NCBI GenBank assembly: GCA_019054805.1
Contig: JAHQIY010000001.1
Coordinates: forward strand, 6,276,501-6,340,500
DNA: 64,000 nt
Direction of reading: 5' to 3'
Source of the DNA: Brachionus manjavacas
Lineage: Eukaryota; Rotifera; Eurotatoria; Ploima; Brachionidae
Numbering within the stretch: position 1 is the stretch's first letter; each line of letters begins with the position of its first letter. A program made the position numbers and the translations under genes. Below, piece by piece: positions 46,850-59,400 of the stretch. Under the pieces are notes generated by a model, which was not told where the DNA came from, ran no database searches, and was given only the letters and a program-made list of their open reading frames with translations.

Positions 46850-47724
46850 TATTCCGAATCCGAGACAGATTCAGATACTGAAAGAGATTTTGGCGAAAAT
46901 GAAGAACATACTGATCCTAAAATTACTTCAAAAAGAAGAAAAATTAAAACAGGTTACACTAAGAGCTTAAGGAAGATACCTAAATTAAATACGAAAGAAG
47001 GTTTCTTAAGTGAAATATAAGGATGTTAAAATCGGCTAAAAAATCTCCAGCTCCAAAAACATCTATTGGCTCCAAATCCCAAGCTCAATCCAAATCATCA
47101 TGTGTCTCAAAATCACCAGCTTCACCACGGCCAATATCGGATTTATATCGAATTTATTCTAAAGCCTTGTTGAGTTCAAAACTCCCTGTAACTCCATCGC
47201 GAACATTGAATACTCCCAACGCTTCAGTTCGATCTAAACAGTCTAACGCTTCAAAACCTCCACTTCTGCAAAAAACATTAACTAATCTAAACCCTCATAC
47301 TCAGTTTGTTGCCACAAAATCACAAACCCTGGCTAAATCATCAACTGCTCAAAAACCACCAACTTCAGCCAAATTTTTCTCCACATCAAAGCCTCAAGCT
47401 TCGTCTCGAACATAATCGGCTTCCAATTCTAATGGTCGAACTATGACCAAAAAATCTCTAGCTCCAGCTTAACCATTGTCCGCTTCGAGATCTCCCGCTC
47501 CAGCTAAACAAACAGCCAAATTTTCTTTGATTACAAATCCATACTCTGATTATCTAGCCGAGTTGGAGAAAAAGAGGTGCTTAAAATGTAAATATTGCTA
47601 TAAGAATTCTGGAAACAAAGATGCATGGGTCTCTTGTGAAAAATGTGACCATTGGATTTGTGGTGATTCCTGGCCGAAAGGTTTGAGACCTAATGACAGC
47701 TTCTATTGTTCTAATTGTAAATAA
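46850..47724 (+). pseudogene. PHD-finger protein with internal stops
   Basis: One reading frame from 47023 to 47724 is interrupted only by two TAA codons (47413-47415, 47470-47472). The first part is a Ser/Pro/Lys/Thr low-complexity repeat (SKSPASPRP, KPPTSAKF, SRSPAPAK). The last ~50 residues are a PHD-like zinc finger (CKYCYKNSGNKDAW, CEKCDHWIC, FYCSNCK). Upstream, in another frame (46850-47010), lies an acidic stretch (SESETDSDTERDFGENEEH). It could be a dying gene, or ORF1 of a CR1-type LINE, some of which carry PHD-like fingers. Transcripts would decide. Confidence 0.5.
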
Positions 47725-47841
47725 AAGGATCGCAAAAAGTTTTTTGTTGAAATGAGTAATTACTTTTTTTAAAGAATTAAAATTAAATATTTTGTCTAAA
47801 TATATTTTTTTATTTTGTAATTTAACTCATTCAAAAAAAAA

Positions 47842-49367
47842 ATTTGACACTGAATTATCAAATCGCTATATCTGACGATTGAGTATAATAAGAGACTATA
47901 AATGACTGAGAGAATATATAAATGACTGCATCAGATATTTAAGAGAGATCGTATGGAACTTTTTAAAAAAAATTTCTGATCAATAAAGTAAATATTACGA
48001 ATACTTGGCAATTTTGATCCTCGAAAATTTCTTGTAGTAAAGTGAAAGACTAAAAATAATAATAACAGCTTAATCCTGTTTAGAAATGTTTTTTATTTAA
48101 TTTTATTTTTTAGTTAAATCATGCCTTTATACTATATTACTCTTCAACATTATAGCAGTCGGAAAGTTTATAGACCCAGCAATTAAATTTTAAATGTCAA
48201 CTTCTTTAAAGTGCAGGAGCACAATTTAATATTGAACATTTTATTTCTTATTTTCCTAATAAGTCGGAGTTATTAAGAAAGATATATGATATTATTATTA
48301 ATTTATTTGATGATAAAAAAAAAATTAATTTTTGATTCATAATTTTAAAATGGTTCTTCTTTTTAAATTATTTTAAGAATTAATTTTTCTTTTGAAAAAA
48401 TACTAAAATTCTATAATCTTGTTTATTTAAATTTTGAATTTATCGATTTTCTCTAATAAGTTACCTAATTTATGATTTAACTCTCCCAAACCTTTTACAC
48501 TAGATTTCTTATATCTCAAGCTTAAAAAGTTCAATCGTCACTAAATGAGACTAAATCAGATAATTGTTTTTTTCTTTTATTAATTCTCTTGAACAAAAAA
48601 ATCTTGTCTTGTAGTTTTTGTCTTATGTAAAAAAAATAAAATCAAGAAAATCAATTTGAGAAATAAAAATTGTATGAAAGGTTTTCGAATTTCGTTCTTA
48701 AAACAATTTTTAAGAATTTGCTTGATCGATTTTATCAAATTCTAGTAAGCTTAAATAAGACTCCGAAATCATAATTTTAACCCAAAATAAAAAAAATTAA
48801 ACATTAAGTTTTGCAATTAATAACCAAAAAGAAATTCTTCAATTTTTAGTGAATTTTATATTTTTATTTTAAAAATGTAACTTACTGAACAACAACAGTG
48901 ATTACTAATTCCTATTATATAACTAAAAATATCTGCTCATAAATTTTTTTATTAGCAAATGTATAAATTTTCACTCTCAAAGATAAAAGCTGTCTTTTAA
49001 TTAAAATATTCTTGCTTGTAGATGTTGAGTTACAGCTTTTTCAAGTCTGCTCAAGCTGAGAAGATAATTTACTGTAAATTTTGTAACAAAAAAAACATTG
49101 TATCGGAGCTGAATCCACATCTTTGTGATCACAAGTCAAAAATAAGCAAAAAGTAGTTTTAATTTAAATTCAAATTTAAATTGCTTAATTATTTTATGCA
49201 TAGAAAAAATTTAATACCAAAAGTGTAATTGACGTAAACTTTAATGTCAAAAAAAAGCAAAAATTTAAAAAAGAGCGGCCGCTGAAAAAAACATCTTGTG
49301 AACTAATTCAAAAACTAAAACAAAGTGTCTATTTGACCAAGCAGCAAACAAATGATGATTTAATAAA
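47842..49367. repeat. Segmental duplication, copy 2
   Basis: Partner of 26509-29187, without the CR1 insertion: the sequence passes directly from the TTTAGTTAAATCATGCC region to CATTATAGCAGTCGGAAAG. Identity is very high after about 48480, introns included. Confidence 0.85.
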
Positions 49368-49688
49368 AACAAATGCTCCACTTCTCATAAATATTGATCA
49401 TTTTACCGAGAGAAAAAACTCAGATTTAAGGACATGGTCAATTGAGCAGGTGTGTGAATTTATAAAATCTATACCAGGCTGTCAAGATTTTGAGTCCTCT
49501 TTTAAAGATCAGGTAAATTTAAAATTAGAATTATTTATTAGTTTATTTTTAAATCACACAAGTTAATTGACGGTGAAGCATTAATGTTGATCGATATTTC
49601 TCAAATGATCAAACATTTAAAAATCAAATTCGGACCTGCATTAAAAATTTATAATTACATTAAAATTCTAAAAATATTTATTTTTTAG
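49022..49688 (+). pseudogene. Zinc-finger + Polycomb-type SAM protein (copy 2, one-base lesion)
   Basis: Exons 49022-49152, 49204-49512 and 49563-49688 with 51- and 50-bp GT-AG introns. Exon 1 encodes a C2H2-like finger (CKFC-x11-HLCDH) and exon 2 a basic linker. Exons 2-3 encode a SAM domain (WSIEQVCEFIKSIPGCQDF | LIDGEALMLIDISQ...LKIKFGPALKIYNYI), closest in style to the Polyhomeotic/Scm/L3MBT class, which polymerises and links chromatin proteins. The total coding length is one base short of a multiple of three: exon 2 lacks one base near 49222 relative to copy 1, shifting the frame before the SAM domain. This is a real mutation or a sequencing error. With that base the product would be 188 residues. 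Earlier exons are possible. Confidence 0.65.
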
Positions 49689-49789
49689 TTTTAAAATTTT
49701 AAATAAACGCTTTTAATTCAATAAATTATCGTTTCATAAAAAATTTTGAAATTATCTTAAAAAAAGACTTTCAAAAAAGTAGCTATTCA

Positions 49790-50240
49790 GTGGTGGTCTA
49801 GCTGATAGTGTGATCATACTCATGATGAATGTAAACTTTAGTTGACCAGTAAAAAATAAAATAAAGTATATTTATCACAAAGAATATGATGAGAGAGTTA
49901 GAAGGCTAAATTTAACAGAACTAGCTAAAAGAAAGAAGCGAGGGGATCTTATTCAAATGTTAAAATAATGAAGATGCACGATTAGATTTGTTGGTATTGA
50001 AAGTAGGAAGTAGTTGCTCGAAACGTTTTCAGTTGCATTAATTATTGAATTGTCACAAGTGAAGCAGATTTGATTTTCATTAACTACTGCTGGAATTTCA
50101 TTCTAAGAAGCAAGTTTCCAAAGTTGCTGGTTCTGGATCTAGTAAAAGTGCATCTTGACTCACAAGACACCGCTATGATGTGTTTACAAAAGAAATCTTT
50201 TTTCCAGTATACTCATTCTGTTTTTAATAACATTATTTGT
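49790..50240 (+). pseudogene. CR1-like LINE ORF2 C-terminal fragment
   Basis: The plus strand encodes EYDERVRRLNLTELAKRKKR followed by GDLIQMLK, the conserved YEERL..LGLTTLEERR.RGDLI motif. Later, in another frame, comes TRHRYDVFTKEIFF, matching the TRGHxxKLxKExxR motif near the end of CR1 ORF2. Stops and shifts show decay. Confidence 0.65.
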
Positions 50241-50253
50241 TGATTTTAATGCG

Positions 50254-50625
50254 TTATTGTAATTGAGTATCCCAATTTTTTTTTCCTTTTTCACTCCTTG
50301 TGGAGCATAGGGTCATTACTTTTGATTTCCACTCAAGTCGATCTTTTGCCTTTACCCTTGCTTCTCCCCATGTCATTCCCATTTCGATGAGCTCTTTCGT
50401 GATTGTTGACCTCCATGTTACTGCTGGTCGTCCTACCTTACGTCGCCCTTGAGGTGTCCATTGAAGGGCTTTTTTTGGTATCCGTGTTTCTTTCATTCTA
50501 AGTACATGCCCGAGTCATCGCAGTCTTTTGTTCTTAATGCATTGACTTAATGGCTCTGAATTTGTTCTTCTGTATAGGTCAGCATTCGACAATGTCTCAG
50601 GCCAGTGAGTATCCCAGTAGCAACA
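50254..50625 (-). pseudogene. LINE ORF2 C-terminus (RTE/CFDP2-like type)
   Basis: The minus strand reads NADLYRRTNSEPLSQCIKNK, LGHVLRMKETRIPKKALQW, TPQGRRKVGRPAVTWRSTI and LIEMGMTWGEARVKAKDRLE, ending SKVMTLCSTRSEKG. This is the signature end of this ORF2 type (GHVLRM...RIPK.AL.W.P.GKRKRGRP..TWRR). One internal stop lies between the first two blocks. It may be the 3' end of the same element type whose endonuclease remains at 44.8 kb. Confidence 0.8.
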
Positions 50626-50769
50626 AATCCATTAAAGAATTACACCACTATTGACTGAAGGAATCTAAAAAAACAATTAATTATTGATCATAAAATAATT
50701 ATATTACTCTGTTGATTACATTAGAATCAAGATATAATTTTTAGATTTCCTATACTTATTCGTAATAGC

Positions 50770-52420
50770 TGATCTAAAAAAGCTTTTGGCTTTGCTTTAC
50801 CGCTATCGTAAAATTCAGCATCTTTTTTTTCAACTAAACGAAGAGAAATTTAAAGTGATGCACTGTGGTACGAATAACCCAAATTTCAGCTATACAATTA
50901 TTTATGGTAAATGAGCCTGACCGGGTGACCTTTTTTTTTTACTCATTTTATTCAAAAACTCCAAAAATGCTCACCGAATTAGACCAGTTTTTTCTAGTCA
51001 CCCCTTTACCTCCTGCGGTTAATTGGGTGAGGCCTTATTGGGTGAATTAAGTTAGCCCAGTTACCCCTGATTTTTTAAATATTTAGCCCGAGAACTAACC
51101 TCTTTTTCAGGATATTCACCGAATTCACCCAATTAGCCCAATAAGATTTAAAAAAAGGATTTTTTGTTATTTTTAAAAATATAATTATTTAAAATATTCT
51201 TTATTATTATTCTTTTAAATATACGCTACAACATAACTATTTAGAAAAAAATTAAGCGAATTATTAACGAATTCAAAATAAATTTTATGTTTGATTTTTT
51301 TTTAGTTAAAAAGATAAGCTAAAAAGATCTGTCCCGGAATGTTGTATAAATTTGAAGCTTGAGTAGTGTTCAGTTTTTTTTCAAAAACATGTTTTTTTGC
51401 GTTATCAAGATCTTCCATCGAATACTTTTTTTTTAACTTCTTTTTGCTTGCTCTGATTCATTTTTATTGTATATAAACAATTTTTGATAATACAGAATGA
51501 ATATTTTTATCAAATAAAATCAAATTATTTTTTTTAAAAAAAGGAGAGACAAAATTTTAAATTTTTCATAAAATATGGCGTCATTGTGGTCATTTTTGTC
51601 CTTTCAGTCTAATTATGTTAAACAGGATGATTTTTGGTTTTTTAGGTGAGATTTTTGGGTATTTAGGTGAAACCTTAATAGCCTAATTACACCTTAAAAA
51701 TAACACATTTAGCTGGACACGTCCAAGAACAACTAAAAATTCTTAAAAAATTTTTTATTACTAAAAGATATGACAAACCAAATTAATAATTTGACCGATA
51801 TTCACCGAATTGGCCGAAAAGTAACTTTAACTAAAAAAAAAGGGACTCAAAAAAAGTTAAAGATTTTTATTTATGCTTATTCAAATTTCTCTCCTCAAGA
51901 TCTATAAGAACTTAAGGCTTGTTAAAAAAAATTCAAGAACAGAAGAGATATAACGAAATTTCAAATTTCGTCACCGAATTCACATTATAAACATTTAGAC
52001 AGTTTTACCATAAACTAGTAATTTGAAAACATAAGCGGAACGAGATCTAGAGATAATAATTGAGAACAATTTGAAATGGTCAAATCAAGTCAACACCGCT
52101 GTAAATAATTCGGTTTTAGGTTCATTAAGGCGAACTATCAAATTCCAGAACAAAGAAATAGTAAGTAGGTTATTGAAATTGGTTCCTGAGCTAAAAAGTT
52201 AAGTTAAGCTATTCCGAAAGATTCAGGAAGATTAGCTGCACTGAATTTAACGAGTCTAGAGACCAGAAATTAAGAGGGGATCTGAAAGAGACGTTTAAAA
52301 TTATCAAAGGACACGGCGGAATCAACTCGCATGTACCTAATCTTCAAGAACAATCCAGAAAATACGTTTCATCCAACCTTTAGACTAAATTTAATATCAT
52401 TTAATATCACGATTAATTGA
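50770..52420 (+). pseudogene. CR1-like RT split by a ~1.1-kb insertion
   Basis: 50790-50905 encodes FFQLNEEKFKVMHCGTNNPN then FSYTI, the RT block after the catalytic site. The next expected block, AERDLEIIIENNLKWSNQVN, TAVNNSVLGSLRRTIKF and NKEIVSRLL, appears only at 52040-52170. It is followed by LVPELK, LNLTSLETRN and RGDLKETFKIIKGH to 52420. The ~1.1 kb between (about 50912-52015) is AT-rich, non-coding and repeats TCACCGAATT/GGGTGA words, so it looks inserted. Confidence 0.65.
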
Positions 52421-52799
52421 GATTAAACCACTTCTTAAATCAGACTTTTTTTTCTATTCTAGTCATTTAATTGAAAATTAATTGATTTTTTTTCAATCAA
52501 TATCAAAAGAAACTTTAAAAAAAAAATTTTTTCTTAATTTCAATGGGATATAAAGAATATATTAAAAATAATACTTATTTTATAAGTAATTAAGTAAATT
52601 GAAAATAAATAATAATAAAGAGTTTTGTGAAATTCAGTACAAATGAAAAAACGAACAGCAAAAAAATTAAAAAAAATTGAATAACTTTTTTTCTAAAGTT
52701 TTAAATTAAGTTCTGTAAATGCAACATACTGCAACTTTCAAAGTTGCATTTAATATCAAAGTTTGCTAAATTTGCAAATTTTAACAGAAATTGAATTTC

Positions 52800-53290
52800 A
52801 AAAGGCTTAAATTTTTTGGGGGTGACAAATTTAATTTTTTTTAGATGACAGAAATAACTAAAAAGGGTGACTAATTTAATCTATTTTAGCTGACTTTAAA
52901 AAAGCTAACTTAACGACTGACAAATATATATATATATATTGAGATGACTATTTAATAATTATGCACTGACAAAATAAAACCTTTTTTATAGATAGGTTTT
53001 ATTTTTATTTTATGAGATTTGATGATGAGATTTGGACAAAACGGTTTGTCATAATCGTCTGGAACTTTCTTCCGATTTTGATGCTTTAGTTCAAGATTTT
53101 GATTTTTATTGTAACCTCAAAATCATTAATTTGTTGTAAAATTAATTAATAGGTCAAAAAAGTATTTTTGTCACTCAAATCATTATTTTATCAGTCAATT
53201 AATTTATTTGTCATATGTAGTTTTTTTATCAGTAGATTTGGTCTTTTTTGTCAGTAAAACTAAATTTTTTTTGTCAGTCCATTTATTGAT
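52800..53290. repeat. Degenerate inverted array of GTGAC/GTCAG-spaced repeats
   Basis: At 52820-52925 units like GGGTGACAAATTTAATTTTT and GGGTGACTAATTTAATC recur every ~25-50 bases. At 53165-53285 the opposite orientation recurs (TTTTGTCACTCAAATC, TTATCAGTC, TTTTGTCAGTAAAACTAAAT). An (AT)n run lies between at 52924-52940. Confidence 0.45.
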
Positions 53291-53399
53291 GGCCATTTCA
53301 AAATAATCGAGCGCGTTACATTTAACAGAGATTTTGCACATCATCAACAGACATTGACAGTTGATGCAACTTTGAATTTTGCATTCACACAACTTATTA

Positions 53400-55303
53400 A
53401 AAGCTTTTAGAAAAAAATTATCTAATTTTTTAGCATTTTGTTCTGTTCTTTTGTTCTGAACTTCACAGAACCTAATAAAGAAAATAAAAAAGTAACTAAA
53501 ATATTCGAAAAAAAAGTATCATCTAAAAAAAACAATCATCTTCATTTTAATATTATTTCATAATTCGAACCTCTTATTTTTATCTTGACTTACTTTGAAT
53601 TTATTGATGAATAATTTGAAATAAAGAAAATTTTTTTAAAATTATTTTGCCTTTTTACTATTTCTCAAGTCTTAAAAAAATTCCAACAATAATTGCCAGC
53701 ATAAATTAAGAATTAGTTTGGATGAGATGTTATTTAATTTTTTGTTTATCTGTGCTCCTTTAGGTTCAGATTAATAAAATAAAACACAGGAAAAATAAAG
53801 TAAAATAAAGTAAAATAATTTAAAATATAGCCTGGGCATCACAACATTTGAACCTATCCTCTTAACTAATTTTCTCGACTGCCCTTAATTACCGTTCACA
53901 TATACTGCTGAGCAAAAATAATGAATTAAAACAGTGTATCTGTGCTGATTTTTGAATTCTTGAAACACCATTAACCAAGCTTTTTAGTATTCTCTTCTTC
54001 TCTAAGCCAAATCGGAAGAAAAATCATACAAAGCATCGCTAACTTTGTATAGTTCTAAATGATAATTTTTTGGGAATAAGCCTGTTCTAAAGCGTGGTGG
54101 TCAGTAAAAGGCCAGACAGAAGGGATTAAATAATGGTATTTTTTAAAAATTTTCGAACATGTGTAAATCAAATTTTTAATTTTAACTTTTGGAATACTTT
54201 GTAAATTGTAATAAAATTTTACTAACAATTAATTTAGTTTTTGAAAATTCTAGTAAACACTCTTAATAGAGCGTTGAAATGTTTTTGTATGTTAAAATAA
54301 TTTTGTGCGTTAAAATTTTATTCTATGTTGAAAATAAACCGACGTATGCTAGAAATATTATCATGCGCGGTGAAATAATTATTATATGCGCTGAAACAAC
54401 AATTCCTCATAAAATAAATACAAAAAATTAAAAGATAAAAATGAATGTTATAAAAAATTTATTCTTTGTTTATTTTTGCTCTTGGTGTATTTTTAAAATC
54501 TCTTTAAGTGAAAACTATAAGTGAACAAAAATTTTAATTAAATATATTCTTCTTTAATTTTCAGCAGATAAAAAGAAGGCTAAATTGTTTAGAATACATG
54601 ATGTTTTTAAAAAAAGTTAGAACTTGCAAGATCTAACTGAAAATAAACTGTCATGACAGTTTTCTTAAATTAAAAATTTTAAAGTTTATTTGAAATTTTT
54701 TCATTTTGTACTAATTAGTTTTATTTTATTATAAAAATTTAACAGAAATTGTTTAATTTTACGTACAATTACTAAAGAAAAGCTAAAAATTTAAAGGCAA
54801 TTTTTTTTTAAAAAAAAATTATCTCAAAATTTCCAAAAAACTGTGCTCTTTCAAAAACTCGTTTACTAAAGACGAATTTACTAAAGCTTACGTAAAATAA
54901 CGTAATTTACTAATTCTAGGCTTTTTATAGAACCGCAATTTGTACTTAGCGAAGGTAGGAAATCACTGACTAATATTTATTAAAAACTTTAGCCATATCA
55001 ATGAGAATTACTAAGACACGCATGCGGATTTAAGAAGACTAAAAGACAGATCCAAATCGAATTTAAAAAAATTCACAGAAAATGTTAATTTACTTTAAAC
55101 TAAGCTTCAATCAAATATTTTTATTTTTTTTCAATCTAATTGCTATTTTTATTCTTGCTTTTACAGCTTCTAATTTTTTTAATTGTTTTTCAGCAGAAAG
55201 TAATATTAATTTCCAAAAAAAATATAACTGAAGACATATTTAATTTATTTATTTTTAAATTTTAACACTATCTTGATATGTTTAAGTTAGTTTTTGTTTC
55301 TAG
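53400..55303. other. Intergenic, no gene seen
   Basis: AT-rich. Around 53745-53830 TTTGTTTATCTGTGCTCCTT followed by repeated AAATAAAGT resembles a badly decayed family A 3' end. Nothing else recognisable. Confidence 0.4.
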
Positions 55304-55569
55304 CAGACTTGGGCAAAAGTCATTAAGTCAAAGTCAAGTCATTTGACTTACCTTTAATTTTTTTTTTTCAAAAAAAGTCACTAAAATTGAAAAATTTAGA
55401 GAAAAAAATAATTTTTTTTTCTTCGAAAGATGTAGCTTTTTTTTTTAATTAAATGTTGATGTCGAAAACTTAATATTAATTTTTTCTTTTTTTGATATTT
55501 AAAAACAAAATTAAAAAAAAATCAAAGTCAAGTCAATTGACTTTTTTTTTTTACTTTTGCCCAATTCTG
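55304..55569. mobile_element. Short inverted-repeat element (GACTTG family)
   Basis: The ends are inverted repeats: CAGACTTGGGCAAAAGTC on the left, with ACTTTTGCCCAATTCTG on the right. Each has an inner AAAGTCAAGTCA copy, and small palindromes AAGTCATTTGACTT and AAGTCAATTGACTT. 266 bp, non-coding. A clear target-site duplication was not found. Confidence 0.5.
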
Positions 55570-55789
55570 ATTTTTAAAAATGATAAAATAATCAGCCGAT
55601 AAATATAATAGAAGTAGTTATGTGTTTTATTGTGTTATATAGATATATTGTTCGTTTAACCAAAAGACACTTTCGTGTTTTAAAGAAAAATTAAAAAAAG
55701 TTGGATATTTTTTGATCAAGATGCCTTTATCCACACTTTTAGAAAGTTTATTAAATTTAAAATAAATTTAGATTAAAAGAAACAAATTT

Positions 55790-55920
55790 TTTTTAATTTG
55801 TAAATCTGTATCGAGCTAATGCTCGTTCAGAATAAAAATATAAAGAAAAAATTAAAAATAAAGTAAAACAAGATAAAAAAAAAGAAAAAGAAAAAAAAAT
55901 GTTAAAGTTGTAAATGCTAG
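55790..55920 (-). mobile_element. LINE family A 3' end
   Basis: The minus strand reads ATTCTGAACGAGCATTAGCT then CGATACAGATTTACAAATT. The hairpin GAGC-ATTA-GCTC (55813-55824) is intact; no coding sequence remains. Confidence 0.6.
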
Positions 55921-56409
55921 AGGTTAAATATTTGATAGAAACCTAACTATTAAACCCTAACAGATCATTTTTAGTTATAATACACTTTTATGCGACTTTT
56001 TATGAAGCCTCTTAAGTATGTGCCAAAATTTTTTTATCAATAAATTAATAAAATTAGAATTTTCTAAATTTTATTTGAAAAAATAAAAATGATTCCCCTT
56101 CCCTAGTTTTGCAAAACAAGAGTAAGCTGATCACCTTTTGATGATAGATTATTCAACTGAATCATTACGTTTAGCGATCAAAAATTATGGCCACTAAATT
56201 ATTCGATCAAAGCCGAATACTGTCTGAAAGGCCACAAAAAAATGATTGCTTTTATTATTGTTTTAAATTTTCCCGTTTTTAAATCAAAACAAATAATCAA
56301 CAATTAAATTTTTATTAAAAAAATTAATTTAAAGTAAAATAATAAATTTTTAATTAAACATACAGCTGGATATTTTTATAAAGCTAATATTTACATTTTT
56401 ATTTCATTT

Positions 56410-59400
56410 TTAAAGTGAAATAAATCTTTCCTCTTGTGCTTTTTTTTCTTTTTGTTTAGCACGAGATTCAGTTATATTATCAGCAATTTGACTCGAAACT
56501 TTATAAATAAGCTCATAGTCTTCTAAGGAAAAATATGGTTTAAAATTCGCAGAAAAGTCTGTACTCTTTGTGTGGTTAGTTGCCAATGTCGGAAGTTTGG
56601 AAAGTATTGTTTGGGAAGACATGTTTACATTAATTGTGCCCTCTATTTGTGCTTGACGATAATTAACAGCACTTATTGCCAAAATAGCTGCTAATTTTAT
56701 TTCACTAATCAAAAAAATAAAAATAATTTTTTAATTGAAAAGTTAACAATATTTATTTAATACCTAGTAACGAGTATCATTCTTTCCTGAAAATTTTTCT
56801 TCTCGCTAATTATCTCGTTCAAGCAACATAAAATCAATTCAATTGATTGATCCGCATAGTTCGTAATTGATTCTTTTTTTATTATTTTTAAATTTGAATT
56901 TAATTCTGTATATTTTAGAGTGAAATCAAAATTTTTCGATTTTAAATCGCCTAGTTCTTCTAGCTATAATAAAAAATTACTAAATTTTCATCTATTGGTA
57001 AAAAACATTACGTTTACATTAAATTCCATGTGTTTTTTTTGTTTAACACAATTAATCGATGGACTGGATGCAATATCTTTTTCTTGATAGTGAGCTAATT
57101 TTGTTCTTCTCAAATTCTTTCTAAAATTTATTGACATGTTGACCGCAACTAAAAGTTCAACTTGATTTGTTATAATGTATTCAATGAGATTATCATAACT
57201 CTCATCCTGCTCGATAATTGCCACTGTTAGGTCATTTATATCAAATAGTGTCTTAATTAAAAAAAATTTAATAAAATCAAAATAAAATAAAATGATTTCA
57301 TGCAGGGATTCTAGGCAAATAAGTGCAAATTAATAGTAACTAAAAGTAAATATCTCTAAATAGAATGAAGAAACGAAAATTTTAGTGAATTTTTGCAATT
57401 ATTAATTTGTGACAATTTAATTTATTTTAAAACAAAATTTAAATTTAAGTCTAAAAAAAAAATTTAATTTTTGATAAGAGAAACGAGTACAAGAATTCAC
57501 TTTTATGTTGGCTCGTTTTTTCATTTTTGAGAAATTTAGGTAAATTCGTATAAAACATTCTAGGAATTTAAAAAAAACTTACAAAATTAAAAAAATTATC
57601 AGGTTTGGAAGAATCTAAAAAAATTCTAAAATAATTTTGAATTTGAATTGTTATAAATTTTTATACCAAGCGTGAAATTTGATCTGATAAGCCGTTCACC
57701 ATGAATTGTTTCCATTAATGTCTAAAAAAGAAATTTTATTTAAATAAAATATTTTTTTTTACGCATTTATTATGTCAAAGATAGTAAAAAATTGAATTTT
57801 TTTTTAAAATAATGATTTAATCAAAAATCTTGAGTAAAAAACCCAAAAAAAATCCCATTAATGGTTTTCGCCAAACTAAAACTGGTGTAAGTTTGTTGAG
57901 AGTAATAAAATTTTTTTTAAAAAATTTTTCGATTAGATTTCAGCTTAATATATAAAAATAATGAAATAATAAATATAAGGCTTTGTTTTGAAACAAAAAT
58001 TTAGTAATATTACAGTTGATTAAATTTTATTATCGACAGTAGATGAGAAATTTTTATTTAATATTTTTTTTTCACTCAAATTTTATTTTTCAAAAAATTT
58101 GAATTTAAAACTAAAATTTAATTTAATTAATTAAGAATGTAATAATTACTTTAAAATGATCATTAATAATTGGATATTTAGTTTGAAATCCGAATTTTAA
58201 AAGTGTTTCCACATGCTCTCTCATTTTGCTCAATTGAACATCACTAGTAAGCTGAATCGAACAAAGCCCGGCTATGTATCCAAACATATAATCTTCCTAA
58301 AAATGAATGATTAAAAAAAATTAAAAATTTTGTCTAATTTTCTTCTACCAAGTTTAGCTTGAACAAATTATTAAAAAGCATGTCAGGTTTTTGAATAGAT
58401 CTGAACATTTTGAATGCATTTTCTGTTGAAAAATGGTTTGTTGCCTTTATTTCGTCCAAAATATGATCATAAATCATGAACGAGTACATTCTTGACGGCT
58501 CACTTAAAAAAATTGATGAATTTAGAAAATTTAAAATAAAAATCTAGTTGAATACTCGGAATGAACGACATAATTTGTGAGACCATTAAAATTATCCATA
58601 GGATAATCTCGTTTCCGCCACAAATTGAACTTATTTTGAGATGGCTTTGTCAATTGTGGGTTATTGAAGTTCATTATTTGTATTAATTTGACATAATAAG
58701 CACTATTATTTGGCAAATTGTTTTCTGCATCGAATGTCCAAAATCTGTAAATGCGAACTTCAAGTTCTTTGTCGATGGCTTGATCAGTAGTGTTCAATAG
58801 ACTCAAGTAAAATATATTGATGGTAAAATTAGAGTATCTATATGCATAACCAAATTCAATATTTAAATTTTCTGCTTGACCGAATCTATTAGCCTGCTCC
58901 CGATCAAATAAAAATGAGTATTTTTTATTAAACTTAAAATTTTAATTTTTTATAATGAATATTAAAAATGCAAACAGAAAAGTTTTACCAAATTTTCATT
59001 GAAGCGATCGTCCAAAATGACAATATTGTTTATTTTATTTTCGTACAGAAACCTCCAGTATGCGCCACGGTCTGATCTGAGCTTCAAGTTTATATATCTT
59101 TTGTTCTTTTCATATCCCTAAAAAGATCATTAAAAAATAATACAAAATAAAAATTAAACTAATTTTCGTTTTACTAACTTCGTAGAAGAAATTAACATCG
59201 GGATCAGTCAAAAAAGTTCCAATCGATTCGTCTAAAGACTTTTCATTTATTTGTTCAGCCTTTATTTGCCTACTTGTATCCATGTATCTATCATTTAAAA
59301 TGTTCAACTCTTGTTCAAAGTCATTTTTGTCTCTGTGCTTGATTTCGGAATAGAGCTGGGTACCTGGAATTGGTATTAATGACTCACTAGAATACATAGA

